Both the position numbers and the translations under genes were made by a program. Under the pieces are notes generated by a model, which worked only from the letters and a program-made list of their open reading frames with translations, did not search any database and was not told the DNA's origin. 64,000 nucleotides of DNA from Acidobacteriota bacterium (lineage in GTDB: Bacteria > Acidobacteriota > Aminicenantia > Aminicenantales > Saccharicenantaceae), in contig JAWSUF010000002.1 in assembly GCA_033549365.1 (NCBI GenBank), positions 222,082 to 286,081 on the forward strand, read 5' to 3'. This document shows positions 32,859 through 41,225 of the stretch, one piece after another. Numbering within the stretch: the first letter of the stretch is position 1; each line of letters starts with the position of its first letter.

Positions 32859-35159
32859 ATGACAATCGCGAGAAAAATTCTTCTTCTTTGCCTGGCCGCC
32901 GGTTTGGCTGCGTCGTTCGCACACGCTGCAGATGAGGATCAACAGCGCCGGCGCCTGGGTGCCCGCCACGGCGCCGAAGGGCATCTGTCCGTTCGGGGAA
33001 CGGTGATCGATGCGGACAGACAGCCGCTTGCCGGCGCCGTCGTCCTGATCCCGCCGTTTCCGAAATCGGTCGAAACCCGAGCCGACGGCGTTTTCGAAAT
33101 TTCCGGAATCCCTCCGGGTCGATACCAGGTCGAAGTGTACGCTCCGGGGCACATGGATTTCCGGTCGGAGCTTTTCGAGCTGTCCGCCGATATCGACGAA
33201 TTCGAAGCCGTCCTGCCCCGGATTCCCGCCGAAGAGATCGTCGTTACGGCCACGCGGACGCCGCGGCTTTATGCCGAAGTTCCCGTAAAAACCCAGATTA
33301 TCGGCGCCCGCGAAATCGAAATCCGCCAAGCCACGCAACTGGCCGAGTCCCTGGCCTACACGACGGGTCTCCGGGTCGAAACCAACTGCCTCAACTGCAA
33401 CTTCACCCAGGTTCGCATCAACGGCATGGAGGGGAAATACACCCAGATCCTGATCGACAATTCGCCCGTTTTCGGATCCATGGTCGGCGTCTACGGCCTG
33501 GAGCAGATTCCGGCCGAGATGATCAACCGCATTGAAGTCGTCAAAGGCGGCGGGTCGGCCCTCTACGGCGGAAACGCCGTTGCCGGCGTCATCAATGTGC
33601 TGACGAAGGAACCTCACGAGAACGGCGCGTCTCTCAGCTTTCAACAGGAGGCCATCGACGGCCGGCCGTTTTCGAACTTCGGTTTTCACTCGAGTCTGAC
33701 CAGCCCCTCGGGAACCACAAAGGGCTTTCTGTTCGCCAATGCCCGAAACCGAAGCCCCGTCGACGTCAACGGCGACGGCTTCAGCGAAATCGGAAAACTC
33801 AAGGCGACAAGTTTCGGTTTCAACCTCTATCAGGATGCGCCGGGCGTCCGGGGCAAGCTCAAACTCGGTGTCACCCGCATCGTCGAGAACCGCCGCGGCG
33901 GCAACGCCTTCGATCTTTTACCTCACCAGGCGGATATCGCCGAAGCCGTCGAATCCAACATGACCGGCCTTTCGCTCGAGTGGAATCAGTATCTCTCCAC
34001 CCGCATGTTCTACAATGTCGGATTTTCCTATCTGGACGCCGCCCGAGAATCCTATTATGGATCCGGACAGGACCTCAACGCCTACGGTTCGACCCGGAAT
34101 CCTCTCCTGATTTTCAGCGGCCAGTTCAACCGGCAATCGCGCGGGCATCTCCTGTCGTTCGGTGTGCAGGCCAAGAGCGAGCGCCTGGAAGACAGGGCCC
34201 TCGGCTACGGCCGCGTCATCGACGACACCTACAGTGAAATCGGCGTCTTCATCCAGGACGACATGAGAATCAGCCGGACGCTGTCCCTGCTGGCCGGTCT
34301 CCGCGCAACGCAACACTCCCTGATTGACCGCCTTATTTTTAATCCCCGCTTCAGCTTCCTGGCCAACCTCACTCCGGACCTCGGCTGGCGGACGACATTG
34401 TCGACCGGGTTCCGGGCCCCCCAAGTGTTTGACGAGGACCTTCACATCACTCAGGTCGGCGGGCAGGGCGTGGTGATTCGAAACGCTCCCGACCTCAAGG
34501 AGGAGCAGTCCCTCAGCCTCAGCTCCGGATTCGATTTCGGCCGCCAGGTCGGGACCCATCTCCTTCAGTTGAGCGCCGAAGGGTTCTTCACGGTTCTTCG
34601 CGACGCCTTCGTCATGGAACAGCAGGATTCCGATACCCGGGAGAACGTCCTGGCCTTTGAACGGATCAACAGTCCGGGCGCCCGAGTGGCCGGCGTATCC
34701 CTGGAATTCGGATTGTTGTCCGGTTCGGGGTGGCGGATCAATACCGGCTGGACGTTTCAACGCAGCCGGCTGGACGACCCCGAGCCTGATTTCGAATCCC
34801 TGCGGTTCTTCCGTACGCCCGATGTCTACGGTTTCTTCCAGTTTGCCTGGGAAAACAATAAGTTGGCCGACCTCGAACTGTCCCTGGATTATACCGGGCC
34901 CATGAGCGTTCCGCATTTCGCCGGATATATCGAGGAGGCCCGCCTTGAGATCGTGGAGGATTTTTGGATGCTGAACGCCCGGTTTTCCCGGGAAATCAAG
35001 TTCTCCGACGGGTTTTCGGCCAAGATCTTCGCCGGAGTCTTCAATCTTTTGAATGCCTTCCAGCGCGATCTCGACCGTGGTCCCGACCGCGATGCCGGAT
35101 ACCTTTACGGCCCTTCAAAGCCCCGCTCCTTCACCGCCGGTTTCACCTTCAATTTCTAG
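32859..35159 (+). CDS. TonB-dependent outer membrane receptor
   Basis: 766 residues with a signal peptide ending SFAHA. Residues about 38-120 are a carboxypeptidase-regulatory-like beta domain (GTVIDADRQPLAGAVVLIP). The plug follows (TRTPRLYAEVPVKTQII, then IEVVKGGGSALYGGNAVAGV). The rest is a beta barrel that ends in SFTAGFTFNF with the terminal Phe. An unusual CLNC pair sits in the plug (VETNCLNCNFTQVRI), matching the Cys-rich small protein before it, which may hint at a metal ligand. AAGGAGG lies 6 nt before the ATG at 32859. It should import a scarce ligand using TonB. Confidence 0.92.
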   Translation: MTIARKILLLCLAAGLAASFAHAADEDQQRRRLGARHGAEGHLSVRGTVIDADRQPLAGAVVLIPPFPKSVETRADGVFEISGIPPGRYQVEVYAPGHMDFRSELFELSADIDEFEAVLPRIPAEEIVVTATRTPRLYAEVPVKTQIIGAREIEIRQATQLAESLAYTTGLRVETNCLNCNFTQVRINGMEGKYTQILIDNSPVFGSMVGVYGLEQIPAEMINRIEVVKGGGSALYGGNAVAGVINVLTKEPHENGASLSFQQEAIDGRPFSNFGFHSSLTSPSGTTKGFLFANARNRSPVDVNGDGFSEIGKLKATSFGFNLYQDAPGVRGKLKLGVTRIVENRRGGNAFDLLPHQADIAEAVESNMTGLSLEWNQYLSTRMFYNVGFSYLDAARESYYGSGQDLNAYGSTRNPLLIFSGQFNRQSRGHLLSFGVQAKSERLEDRALGYGRVIDDTYSEIGVFIQDDMRISRTLSLLAGLRATQHSLIDRLIFNPRFSFLANLTPDLGWRTTLSTGFRAPQVFDEDLHITQVGGQGVVIRNAPDLKEEQSLSLSSGFDFGRQVGTHLLQLSAEGFFTVLRDAFVMEQQDSDTRENVLAFERINSPGARVAGVSLEFGLLSGSGWRINTGWTFQRSRLDDPEPDFESLRFFRTPDVYGFFQFAWENNKLADLELSLDYTGPMSVPHFAGYIEEARLEIVEDFWMLNARFSREIKFSDGFSAKIFAGVFNLLNAFQRDLDRGPDRDAGYLYGPSKPRSFTAGFTFNF

Positions 35160-35164
35160 TGGAA

Positions 35165-35193
35165 TTGCATTCCCGGGGGGTTGGGCTTATAAT
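35165..35193 (+). promoter_or_regulatory. Sigma70-type promoter for the BNR-repeat gene
   Basis: TTGCAT (35165-35170), exactly 17 nt, TATAAT (35188-35193) in the 76-nt gap after the TonB gene. The gene therefore has its own transcription start near 35200. Confidence 0.7.
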
Positions 35194-35235
35194 GCGGATT
35201 CAAGAAAAATCCCGTCTGATCCCATGGAGGTCCTG

Positions 35236-38211
35236 ATGACCGGTGCTTCCCGAAAATATTCGAGCCTTCTGTTGGGGCTGTGTTTTGTTCTGTCTGCAAC
35301 GGCTGCGCTGACGTCCCAGCCCGCCGAGGAGGACTTGATCAAGAATCTGAGGTGGCGGAATATCGGTCCGGCCAACATGTCCGGCCGGATTTCGGATATC
35401 GTCGCCCTCGAGAGCGACTTCTCCCACGTCCTTGTGGCCTCCGCTTCGGGCGGAGTCTGGAAATCCGTGAACGCGGGAACCACCTGGGAACCCATTTTCG
35501 ATCATTACGGCTCGGCCTCCATCGGCGATATCGCCGTCTTTCAGAAAAACCCCGACATCATCTGGGTCGGGACGGGCGAGGAATGTTCGAGAAACAGCGT
35601 GGCCTGGGGCGACGGCATTTACAAGTCCGTCGACGGGGGAAAAACGTTCGCGCGCATGGGACTCGAAACCACCCAGGTGATCGGCCGGGTGTTGACCCAT
35701 CCGGACAATCCCGACGTCGTCTACGCCGCGGCGACCGGACCTCTCTGGGGATTCTCCGGAGATCGGGGCCTGTTCAAAACCGAGGACGGCGGCAAAACCT
35801 GGACAAAACTCGGAGGCGGTTTGCCGAACGACGGGCGCACGGGCGCCATCGACCTGGTCATGCATCCCGAAAACCCGGACATTCTCTATGTCAGCTTCTG
35901 GCAGCGCATCCGGCGGCCCTGGCGCTTCGACTCCGGCGGTCCGAACGGCGGCATTTTCCGGACCGAGGACGGCGGCAAGACCTGGACCCAACTGATGCAG
36001 GGTCTTCCCAAGGGCGATCTGGGACGGATCGGACTGGCCATATCCCGCAACAATCCCGAAGTCCTGATGGCCGTCGTCGAACACGGTTTTCAACCGCAGC
36101 CGACGATCCAGACCAAAGAGGGTCGCAAACCCAATCCCGAATATGAAGACATGACCAAACTCGGGACGGGGATCTATCGCTCCGAGGACGGAGGGCGGTC
36201 CTGGATGTACATGAACCGGATCAATGTCCGCCCGTTTTATTACAGTCATATTTATATCAACCCGTTCGACGATACGCTCATCTACTATCTGGCGACGAAT
36301 CTCCAGATGTCGGAAGACAAAGGACGAACGTGGAAAAACGTTCCGGGCCTCCATCCGGATTTCCATGCCATGTGGCTCGACCCGTCCAACCGGAACCGCT
36401 ATTATGTCGGCCAGGATGCCGGAGCGGCTCTCACGCATGATCATGGGAATACCTGGATTCTCTTCGACAACCTGTGCCTTTCCCAGTTCTATGCCGTGGG
36501 CGCCGATAACCGGGATCCCTACTACGTCTACGGCGGGCTTCAGGACAACGGGACCTGGGGCGGTCCCAGCTTGAGCCGCGAGGGGACCATCCTGACGGAC
36601 TTCTGGTTCAACCTTGCCGGCGGGGACGGCTTCCACGTCCAGATCGATCCCATGGACTGGAGAACGCTCTACGCCGAAACCCAGGGCGGAAACATCATGC
36701 GGGTCAATGTCGAGACGCGGGAGACGGCGCGCATCCGGCCTTCGGCTCAGAACACCTACAATTGGAAAGACCACCTGCCGAAGAGCGAACAGAAAAAGGC
36801 CGCCGAGCAGCCGTCCGCCGGTCAGGCCGCGGCTTTCCGGCAGGGCCCCCAGCCTTTCCGTTTCAACTGGAGCTCGCCCATCCTGATCAGTCCGCACAAT
36901 CCCCATACCGTCTTTTTCGGCGGCAACCATCTCTTCAAATCGGTCAATCGCGGCGACAACTGGCAAATCCTATCTCCCGATCTGACGACGAATGACCCGG
37001 AAAAACACAGCCGTCCCACGGGCGGCATCACTCGCGATCAGACCGGAGCGGAAACCCACTGCACCATCATCACGATATCCGAATCGCCCATCGCGCCCGG
37101 ACTCATCTGGGTCGGAACGGACGACGGCAACGTCCAGTTGACCCGGAACGGCGGCGTCTCCTGGACCAATGTCCGGGCCAATGTCCCCGGCGTCCCGGCC
37201 GGAACCTGGGTCAGCCGCGTCGAGGCCTCGCGTTTTCACGAAGGGACCTGCTATCTGTCGTTCGACGGGCATCGGAGCGACGATTTCCGGCCCCATGTCT
37301 TCAAAACGACGGACTTCGGGAAAACCTGGGTGCCCCTCACCGCCGGCCTTCCGGACAACGGTCCGGTTTATGTGATCCGGGAAGATCTCAAAAACAAGAA
37401 CCTGCTCTTTCTGGGCACGGAATTCGCCGTCTTCTTTTCCATCAACGGGGGGGCGAACTGGTCCCGGCTCAATCTCAATATGCCGACGGTCGCCTTCCAC
37501 GACTTGATCATCCATCCCCGGGAGAACGATCTCATCGCCGGAACCCACGGCCGGGGAATTTGGATTCTGGACGACATCTCGCCTCTCCAGCAGGCCGCGG
37601 CCGAAGTTCTGTCCGCGGACGTTCATGTCTTCGCCAACGAACGTCCGGGGACCCAATGGCTGAGTCTCCCACGCGGGGGATACGGCCGCGGCGATCTCTT
37701 CTTCCGCGGCGAAAACCCGGCCGAGGGAGCCGCCGTTCATTTTTATTTGAAAGAGAAACCGGCCGGACCGGTGACGGTCGAGATTTCCGACGTGACCGGC
37801 GATCTCAAGACGGTCTACACGCTCAAGGACCCGGATGCCGGGATCCACAGGCTGCTTTGGGACATGCGTTTCGATCCCTCGCCGCAGCAACTCGCCCAGA
37901 CGCTGAACATGCTTCGCGGCCAGATCGGAATGATTCTCCAGCGGCCGGAAGTCGAAGAGAGCGCCAAGACGATCGTTCAAAAAGCCCTGGATGAAATCCA
38001 GAAACCCGGCCTCGGCTATAGGGAAGCCATGGGCATCGTTCGGGAGGCGTTCGACGCCATCGGGTTCGGCGGATTCATGCGTTTCAGGGGCGGCCCGGGC
38101 ATGGGCGCGGAGACGGCCGCACCCGGGGTTTATGCCGTGAAAGTGACCTTCGGCGAAAAAACGGCCTCCGGAACGGTCTCCGTCCGTCTTGATCCCATGC
38201 TGGAGAAGTGA
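35236..38211 (+). CDS. Secreted sortilin/VPS10-like BNR-repeat protein
   Basis: 991 residues with a signal peptide (LLLGLCFVLSATAALTSQ). Many repeats of the form S.DGGKTW (KSVDGGKTFARMG, KTEDGGKTWTKLG, RTEDGGKTWTQLM, KTTDFGKTWVPL) are Asp-box/BNR blades, giving a large beta propeller of the VPS10/sortilin-like glycosyl hydrolase-like group. The last 150 residues are a separate beta-sandwich region. Such proteins are very common in Acidobacteriota and related phyla, and their role is mostly unknown; glycan or peptide binding on the cell surface is suspected. Start at the ATG at 35236, with GGAGG 5 nt upstream, and not the ATG at 35224. Confidence 0.9.
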   Translation: MTGASRKYSSLLLGLCFVLSATAALTSQPAEEDLIKNLRWRNIGPANMSGRISDIVALESDFSHVLVASASGGVWKSVNAGTTWEPIFDHYGSASIGDIAVFQKNPDIIWVGTGEECSRNSVAWGDGIYKSVDGGKTFARMGLETTQVIGRVLTHPDNPDVVYAAATGPLWGFSGDRGLFKTEDGGKTWTKLGGGLPNDGRTGAIDLVMHPENPDILYVSFWQRIRRPWRFDSGGPNGGIFRTEDGGKTWTQLMQGLPKGDLGRIGLAISRNNPEVLMAVVEHGFQPQPTIQTKEGRKPNPEYEDMTKLGTGIYRSEDGGRSWMYMNRINVRPFYYSHIYINPFDDTLIYYLATNLQMSEDKGRTWKNVPGLHPDFHAMWLDPSNRNRYYVGQDAGAALTHDHGNTWILFDNLCLSQFYAVGADNRDPYYVYGGLQDNGTWGGPSLSREGTILTDFWFNLAGGDGFHVQIDPMDWRTLYAETQGGNIMRVNVETRETARIRPSAQNTYNWKDHLPKSEQKKAAEQPSAGQAAAFRQGPQPFRFNWSSPILISPHNPHTVFFGGNHLFKSVNRGDNWQILSPDLTTNDPEKHSRPTGGITRDQTGAETHCTIITISESPIAPGLIWVGTDDGNVQLTRNGGVSWTNVRANVPGVPAGTWVSRVEASRFHEGTCYLSFDGHRSDDFRPHVFKTTDFGKTWVPLTAGLPDNGPVYVIREDLKNKNLLFLGTEFAVFFSINGGANWSRLNLNMPTVAFHDLIIHPRENDLIAGTHGRGIWILDDISPLQQAAAEVLSADVHVFANERPGTQWLSLPRGGYGRGDLFFRGENPAEGAAVHFYLKEKPAGPVTVEISDVTGDLKTVYTLKDPDAGIHRLLWDMRFDPSPQQLAQTLNMLRGQIGMILQRPEVEESAKTIVQKALDEIQKPGLGYREAMGIVREAFDAIGFGGFMRFRGGPGMGAETAAPGVYAVKVTFGEKTASGTVSVRLDPMLEK

Positions 38212-38224
38212 ATCTGAACGGCAG

Positions 38225-39481
38225 ATGAAAAACCAACACCGCCGCGTGGTTGTGACGGGTCTTGGAGTCGTCACGCCGATCGGGATCGGCCGGGAGGAAT
38301 TCTGGCGGGCGGCCCTGGCCGGAAAAAACGGCATTTCCCGGATTACGCTTTTCGATCCGTCTGAATTCCGGTCTCAAATGGCCGGTGAAGTCAAAAACTT
38401 TCGGCCCGGAGATTGGATCGATTCCAAATTGGCCGGCCGCATGGACCGCTTCACGCACTTCGCTCTGACCGCCGCGGACCTTGCCGTCAAGGATGCCAAG
38501 CTGGCCGCCGGAACCTTCGATGGCCGGAGGGCCGGCGTCATCATCGGGTCTGGAATCGGCGGCGCCCAAACGCTGGAAGGCGCCCACGTCGACCTTCTCG
38601 AAAAAGGGCCGAAATCGCTGGGACCGTTCGTCGTCACCAAGGTCCTGATCAACACGGCCGCCTGCATGGTGTCCATCACCCACGGCCTCAAAGGTTTTCT
38701 GTCCGCGCCCTCGGTCGCCTGCTCGACCGGGGCCAATGCCGTCGGCGACGCCGCCCGGGTCATCGAGAGGGGCGACGCCGATGTCATGCTGGCCGGAGGG
38801 AGCGAGGCCAGCGTCAGCCCGCTGCCTTACGGCGGATTCTGCGGCACGCGCTCCATGTCCGTGAGAAACGACGATCCGGAACGGGCCAGCCGCCCCTTCG
38901 ACAGAGACCGCGACGGATTCGTCATGGGGGAAGGCGCCGGCGTCATTGTTCTGGAAAGTCTTGAGCATGCCCTGGCCAGGGAGGCTCCGATTTACGCCGA
39001 ATTGGCGGGCTACGGCAATACGGCCGACGCCTTTCACTTCACGGCGCCCGAACCCGACGGGGACGGCATGGTCCGGGTTATGGAAGCGGCCTTGCGCGAC
39101 GCCGGTCTGGAGCCGGAGGACATCGGATACATCAACGCCCACGGAACGTCGACGGATCTCAATGACCGGATCGAAAGCGCGGCGATCATCAAGGTTTTCG
39201 GGGATCATGCCCGAAAGCTCAAGATCAGTTCCACAAAATCCATGATCGGCCACCTGCTGGCGGCGGCCGGTGCGGTCGAATTCGCCGTGGCCGTCTTGAG
39301 CGTCGCGACCGGACGGATTCATCCCACCCTCAACTGCGAACATCCCGACCCGGACTGTCCGCTGGACTATGTCGCCGGAGGCGCCGAAGAGATCGACCTC
39401 CGGGCGGCGCTCAGCCAATCTTTCGGCTTTGGGGGTGGAAACGCCTGCCTGGCCGTCAAAAAATATGTGAGAGAACCATGA
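38225..39481 (+). CDS. fabF: Beta-ketoacyl-ACP synthase II
   Basis: 418 residues, thiolase fold. It condenses malonyl-ACP with acyl-ACP in fatty acid elongation. Active-site Cys 166 (SVACSTGANAVG), His 306 (NAHGTSTDLND) and His 343 (MIGHLLAAAGAVE) with the preceding Lys in SSTKS complete the Cys-His-His triad. QSFGFGGGNACL is the usual C-terminal motif. Start at the ATG at 38225, 13 nt after the BNR gene stop. Its stop overlaps the next gene by 4 nt (ATGA), suggesting co-translation with a FabK-like reductase. Confidence 0.95.
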   Translation: MKNQHRRVVVTGLGVVTPIGIGREEFWRAALAGKNGISRITLFDPSEFRSQMAGEVKNFRPGDWIDSKLAGRMDRFTHFALTAADLAVKDAKLAAGTFDGRRAGVIIGSGIGGAQTLEGAHVDLLEKGPKSLGPFVVTKVLINTAACMVSITHGLKGFLSAPSVACSTGANAVGDAARVIERGDADVMLAGGSEASVSPLPYGGFCGTRSMSVRNDDPERASRPFDRDRDGFVMGEGAGVIVLESLEHALAREAPIYAELAGYGNTADAFHFTAPEPDGDGMVRVMEAALRDAGLEPEDIGYINAHGTSTDLNDRIESAAIIKVFGDHARKLKISSTKSMIGHLLAAAGAVEFAVAVLSVATGRIHPTLNCEHPDPDCPLDYVAGGAEEIDLRAALSQSFGFGGGNACLAVKKYVREP

Positions 39482-40545
39482 AGATACCCGAATTGCGCAT
39501 CGGCGGACTGACCGCCGAAATTCCCATCGTCCAGGGGGGGATGGGCGTCCGTGTCTCGCTGGCCGGCCTGGCCGCGGCCGTTGCGGAGGAAGGCGGGATC
39601 GGCACCATCTCGAGCATCGGCCTGGGGGATTTCGAAGCCTCGAAAACCGAGTATGAACGGATCTCCCGGGAAGCCCTGGAAAACGAAATCCGGAAAGCCC
39701 GCAGCATGACCCGGGGCGTCCTGGCCGTCAATTTCATGGGCGCCCTGAGCAACGTCGAGGACCTGGTGCGGACGGCGGTCCGCGAAGGCATCCGGATGAT
39801 CGTCTTCGGCGCCGGGCTGCCCATGAAACTTCCGGAACTTGTTCCCGAAACCTCGGTCAGTCTTGTGCCCATCGTCAGCTCGGCCCGGGTCGCGGAAATC
39901 ATTCTCCGCGGCTGGGAAAAGCGTTTTGCGAGGACGGTGGACGCGCTCATTCTCGAAGGGCCTCTGGCCGGCGGTCATCTCGGATTTTCCCTCGAACAGC
40001 TCGAAAATGCTGAGGATTATTCCCTGGAGAAACTTCTGCCCCGGATTCTGGAGGCGATCAAGCCCTTTGAGGACCGTTTCGGGAAAAAGATCCCGGTTTT
40101 CGCCGCCGGCGGGATTTTCAACGGCCGCGATATCGCCCGCATGCTGTCCCTGGGCGCCTCGGGCGTCCAGATGGCGACCCGTTTCGTCTGCACGGAGGAG
40201 TGCGACGTCTCCCGGGAATTCAAACAGTGTTACCTGGATGCGAAAGAAGAGGACATCGTCATCATCAAAAGCCCGGTCGGCATGCCCGGGCGGGCCATCC
40301 GGAATCCTTTCCTCAAAAAACTCGACGTTGTGGAAAAGCTCAAGATCAACTGTCCCTATCACTGCCTGACTGCGTGCAAGGTGACGGAGGCCCGATATTG
40401 CATCGCCCTGGCCCTGCTGAACGCCTACCTGGGGGATGTCGACAACGGGCTCATTTTTTGCGGCCGAAACGCCCACCGCTGCGACAAGATCGTGACCGTC
40501 AAGGAACTCATCGCCGAACTGCTTGCCGAACTGAAAACCGCCTGA
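39478..40545 (+). CDS. FMN oxidoreductase of the FabK / nitronate monooxygenase family
   Basis: 355 residues, TIM barrel. PIVQGGMGVRVSLAGLAAAV is the N-terminal FMN-domain signature; EGPLAGGHLGF with the catalytic-type His and PVFAAGGIFNGRDIA with GASGVQMATRF bind the phosphate of FMN. The C-terminus has an extra Cys-rich part (KINCPYHCLTACKVTEARYC) that normal FabK (about 310 residues) and 2-nitropropane dioxygenases lack. Overlap with fabF suggests an enoyl-ACP reductase role, but the family also contains nitronate monooxygenases. The Cys cluster could bind a metal. Confidence 0.82.
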   Translation: MKIPELRIGGLTAEIPIVQGGMGVRVSLAGLAAAVAEEGGIGTISSIGLGDFEASKTEYERISREALENEIRKARSMTRGVLAVNFMGALSNVEDLVRTAVREGIRMIVFGAGLPMKLPELVPETSVSLVPIVSSARVAEIILRGWEKRFARTVDALILEGPLAGGHLGFSLEQLENAEDYSLEKLLPRILEAIKPFEDRFGKKIPVFAAGGIFNGRDIARMLSLGASGVQMATRFVCTEECDVSREFKQCYLDAKEEDIVIIKSPVGMPGRAIRNPFLKKLDVVEKLKINCPYHCLTACKVTEARYCIALALLNAYLGDVDNGLIFCGRNAHRCDKIVTVKELIAELLAELKTA

Positions 40546-40612
40546 TCAACGGGGTGCGAATGATATAGAGGCTCACCTTACACTGTGAAGATGAACAAAC
40601 AAATTCATAATA

Positions 40613-40621
40613 TGGTATAAT
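40613..40621 (+). promoter_or_regulatory. Extended -10 promoter for the YcbK-like gene
   Basis: TGGTATAAT (40613-40621) is an extended -10 box (TGnTATAAT) 26 nt before the ATG of the YcbK-like gene. No good -35 is present, as is usual for extended -10 promoters. An identical TGGTATAAT is found at 46782-46790 before the Ptb gene, at the other edge of the envelope block. Confidence 0.5.
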
Positions 40622-40646
40622 AAAATGCTTTGTATCGGAAAAGTCA

Positions 40647-41225
40647 ATGAACGAGAATGAACCGAAAATGCTGGTCCCCGCGCCTGTGAGCCGGCGCCGA
40701 TTCATAAGTCTGGGCGCCGCCGCCCTGGCCCTGCCGTTCATATCCCGGATCCCGGCCGCCGCGTTCTCCGAGCCGCTTCCCCCCGACCGCGGCCTCGCCT
40801 TGTACAACACCCATACCGGGGAGCAGGCGGCCCTCGACTATTGCCATTCCGGCTCCCTCATCTCCTCGTCGCTCGAGAAGATCAATCACATCCTCAGAGA
40901 CCATCGGACCGGAGAGACCAAGGACATCGATGTCCGTCTTCTCGACTTACTTCATGTGCTCTCCCGGAAGGTTGGCGCCGCCCGGCCCTTCCATATCATC
41001 TCCGGCTACCGGTCTCCCCGGACCAATGCCCACCTGCGGGCCAACGGGTCGGGCGTCGCCGAGAACAGCCTGCACCTTCGCGGGCAGGCCGTCGACATCC
41101 GGGTCCCGGGCCTCAAGCTTCAGGACCTCTATCGGGCGGCGGTTTCCCTGCGGGCCGGGGGCGTGGGGATCTATCCCAAGTCGGACTTTGTCCATGTTGA
41201 TATCGGCCGCGTCCGGACCTGGTAG
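40647..41225 (+). CDS. YcbK-like (DUF882) Tat-exported M15-type metallopeptidase
   Basis: 192 residues. SRRRFISLGAAALALP is a twin-arginine signal. The mature part has HIISGYRSPRTNAHL, SLHLRGQAVDI (HxxxxxxxD-type zinc ligands) and DFVHVDIG (third ligand), as in the YcbK/DUF882 branch of peptidase M15. It is expected to trim peptidoglycan peptides in the periplasm. Its 3' 279 nt overlap, antisense, the end of the L,D-transpeptidase gene. In E. coli the ycbK and ycbB genes are also neighbours, so the functional link is old even though the orientation differs here. Confidence 0.88.
   Translation: MNENEPKMLVPAPVSRRRFISLGAAALALPFISRIPAAAFSEPLPPDRGLALYNTHTGEQAALDYCHSGSLISSSLEKINHILRDHRTGETKDIDVRLLDLLHVLSRKVGAARPFHIISGYRSPRTNAHLRANGSGVAENSLHLRGQAVDIRVPGLKLQDLYRAAVSLRAGGVGIYPKSDFVHVDIGRVRTW

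Noticed and set aside
35200..36966. 588-residue minus-strand frame opposite the BNR-repeat gene
   Set aside because: Repetitive charge pattern follows the Asp-box repeats on the other strand.
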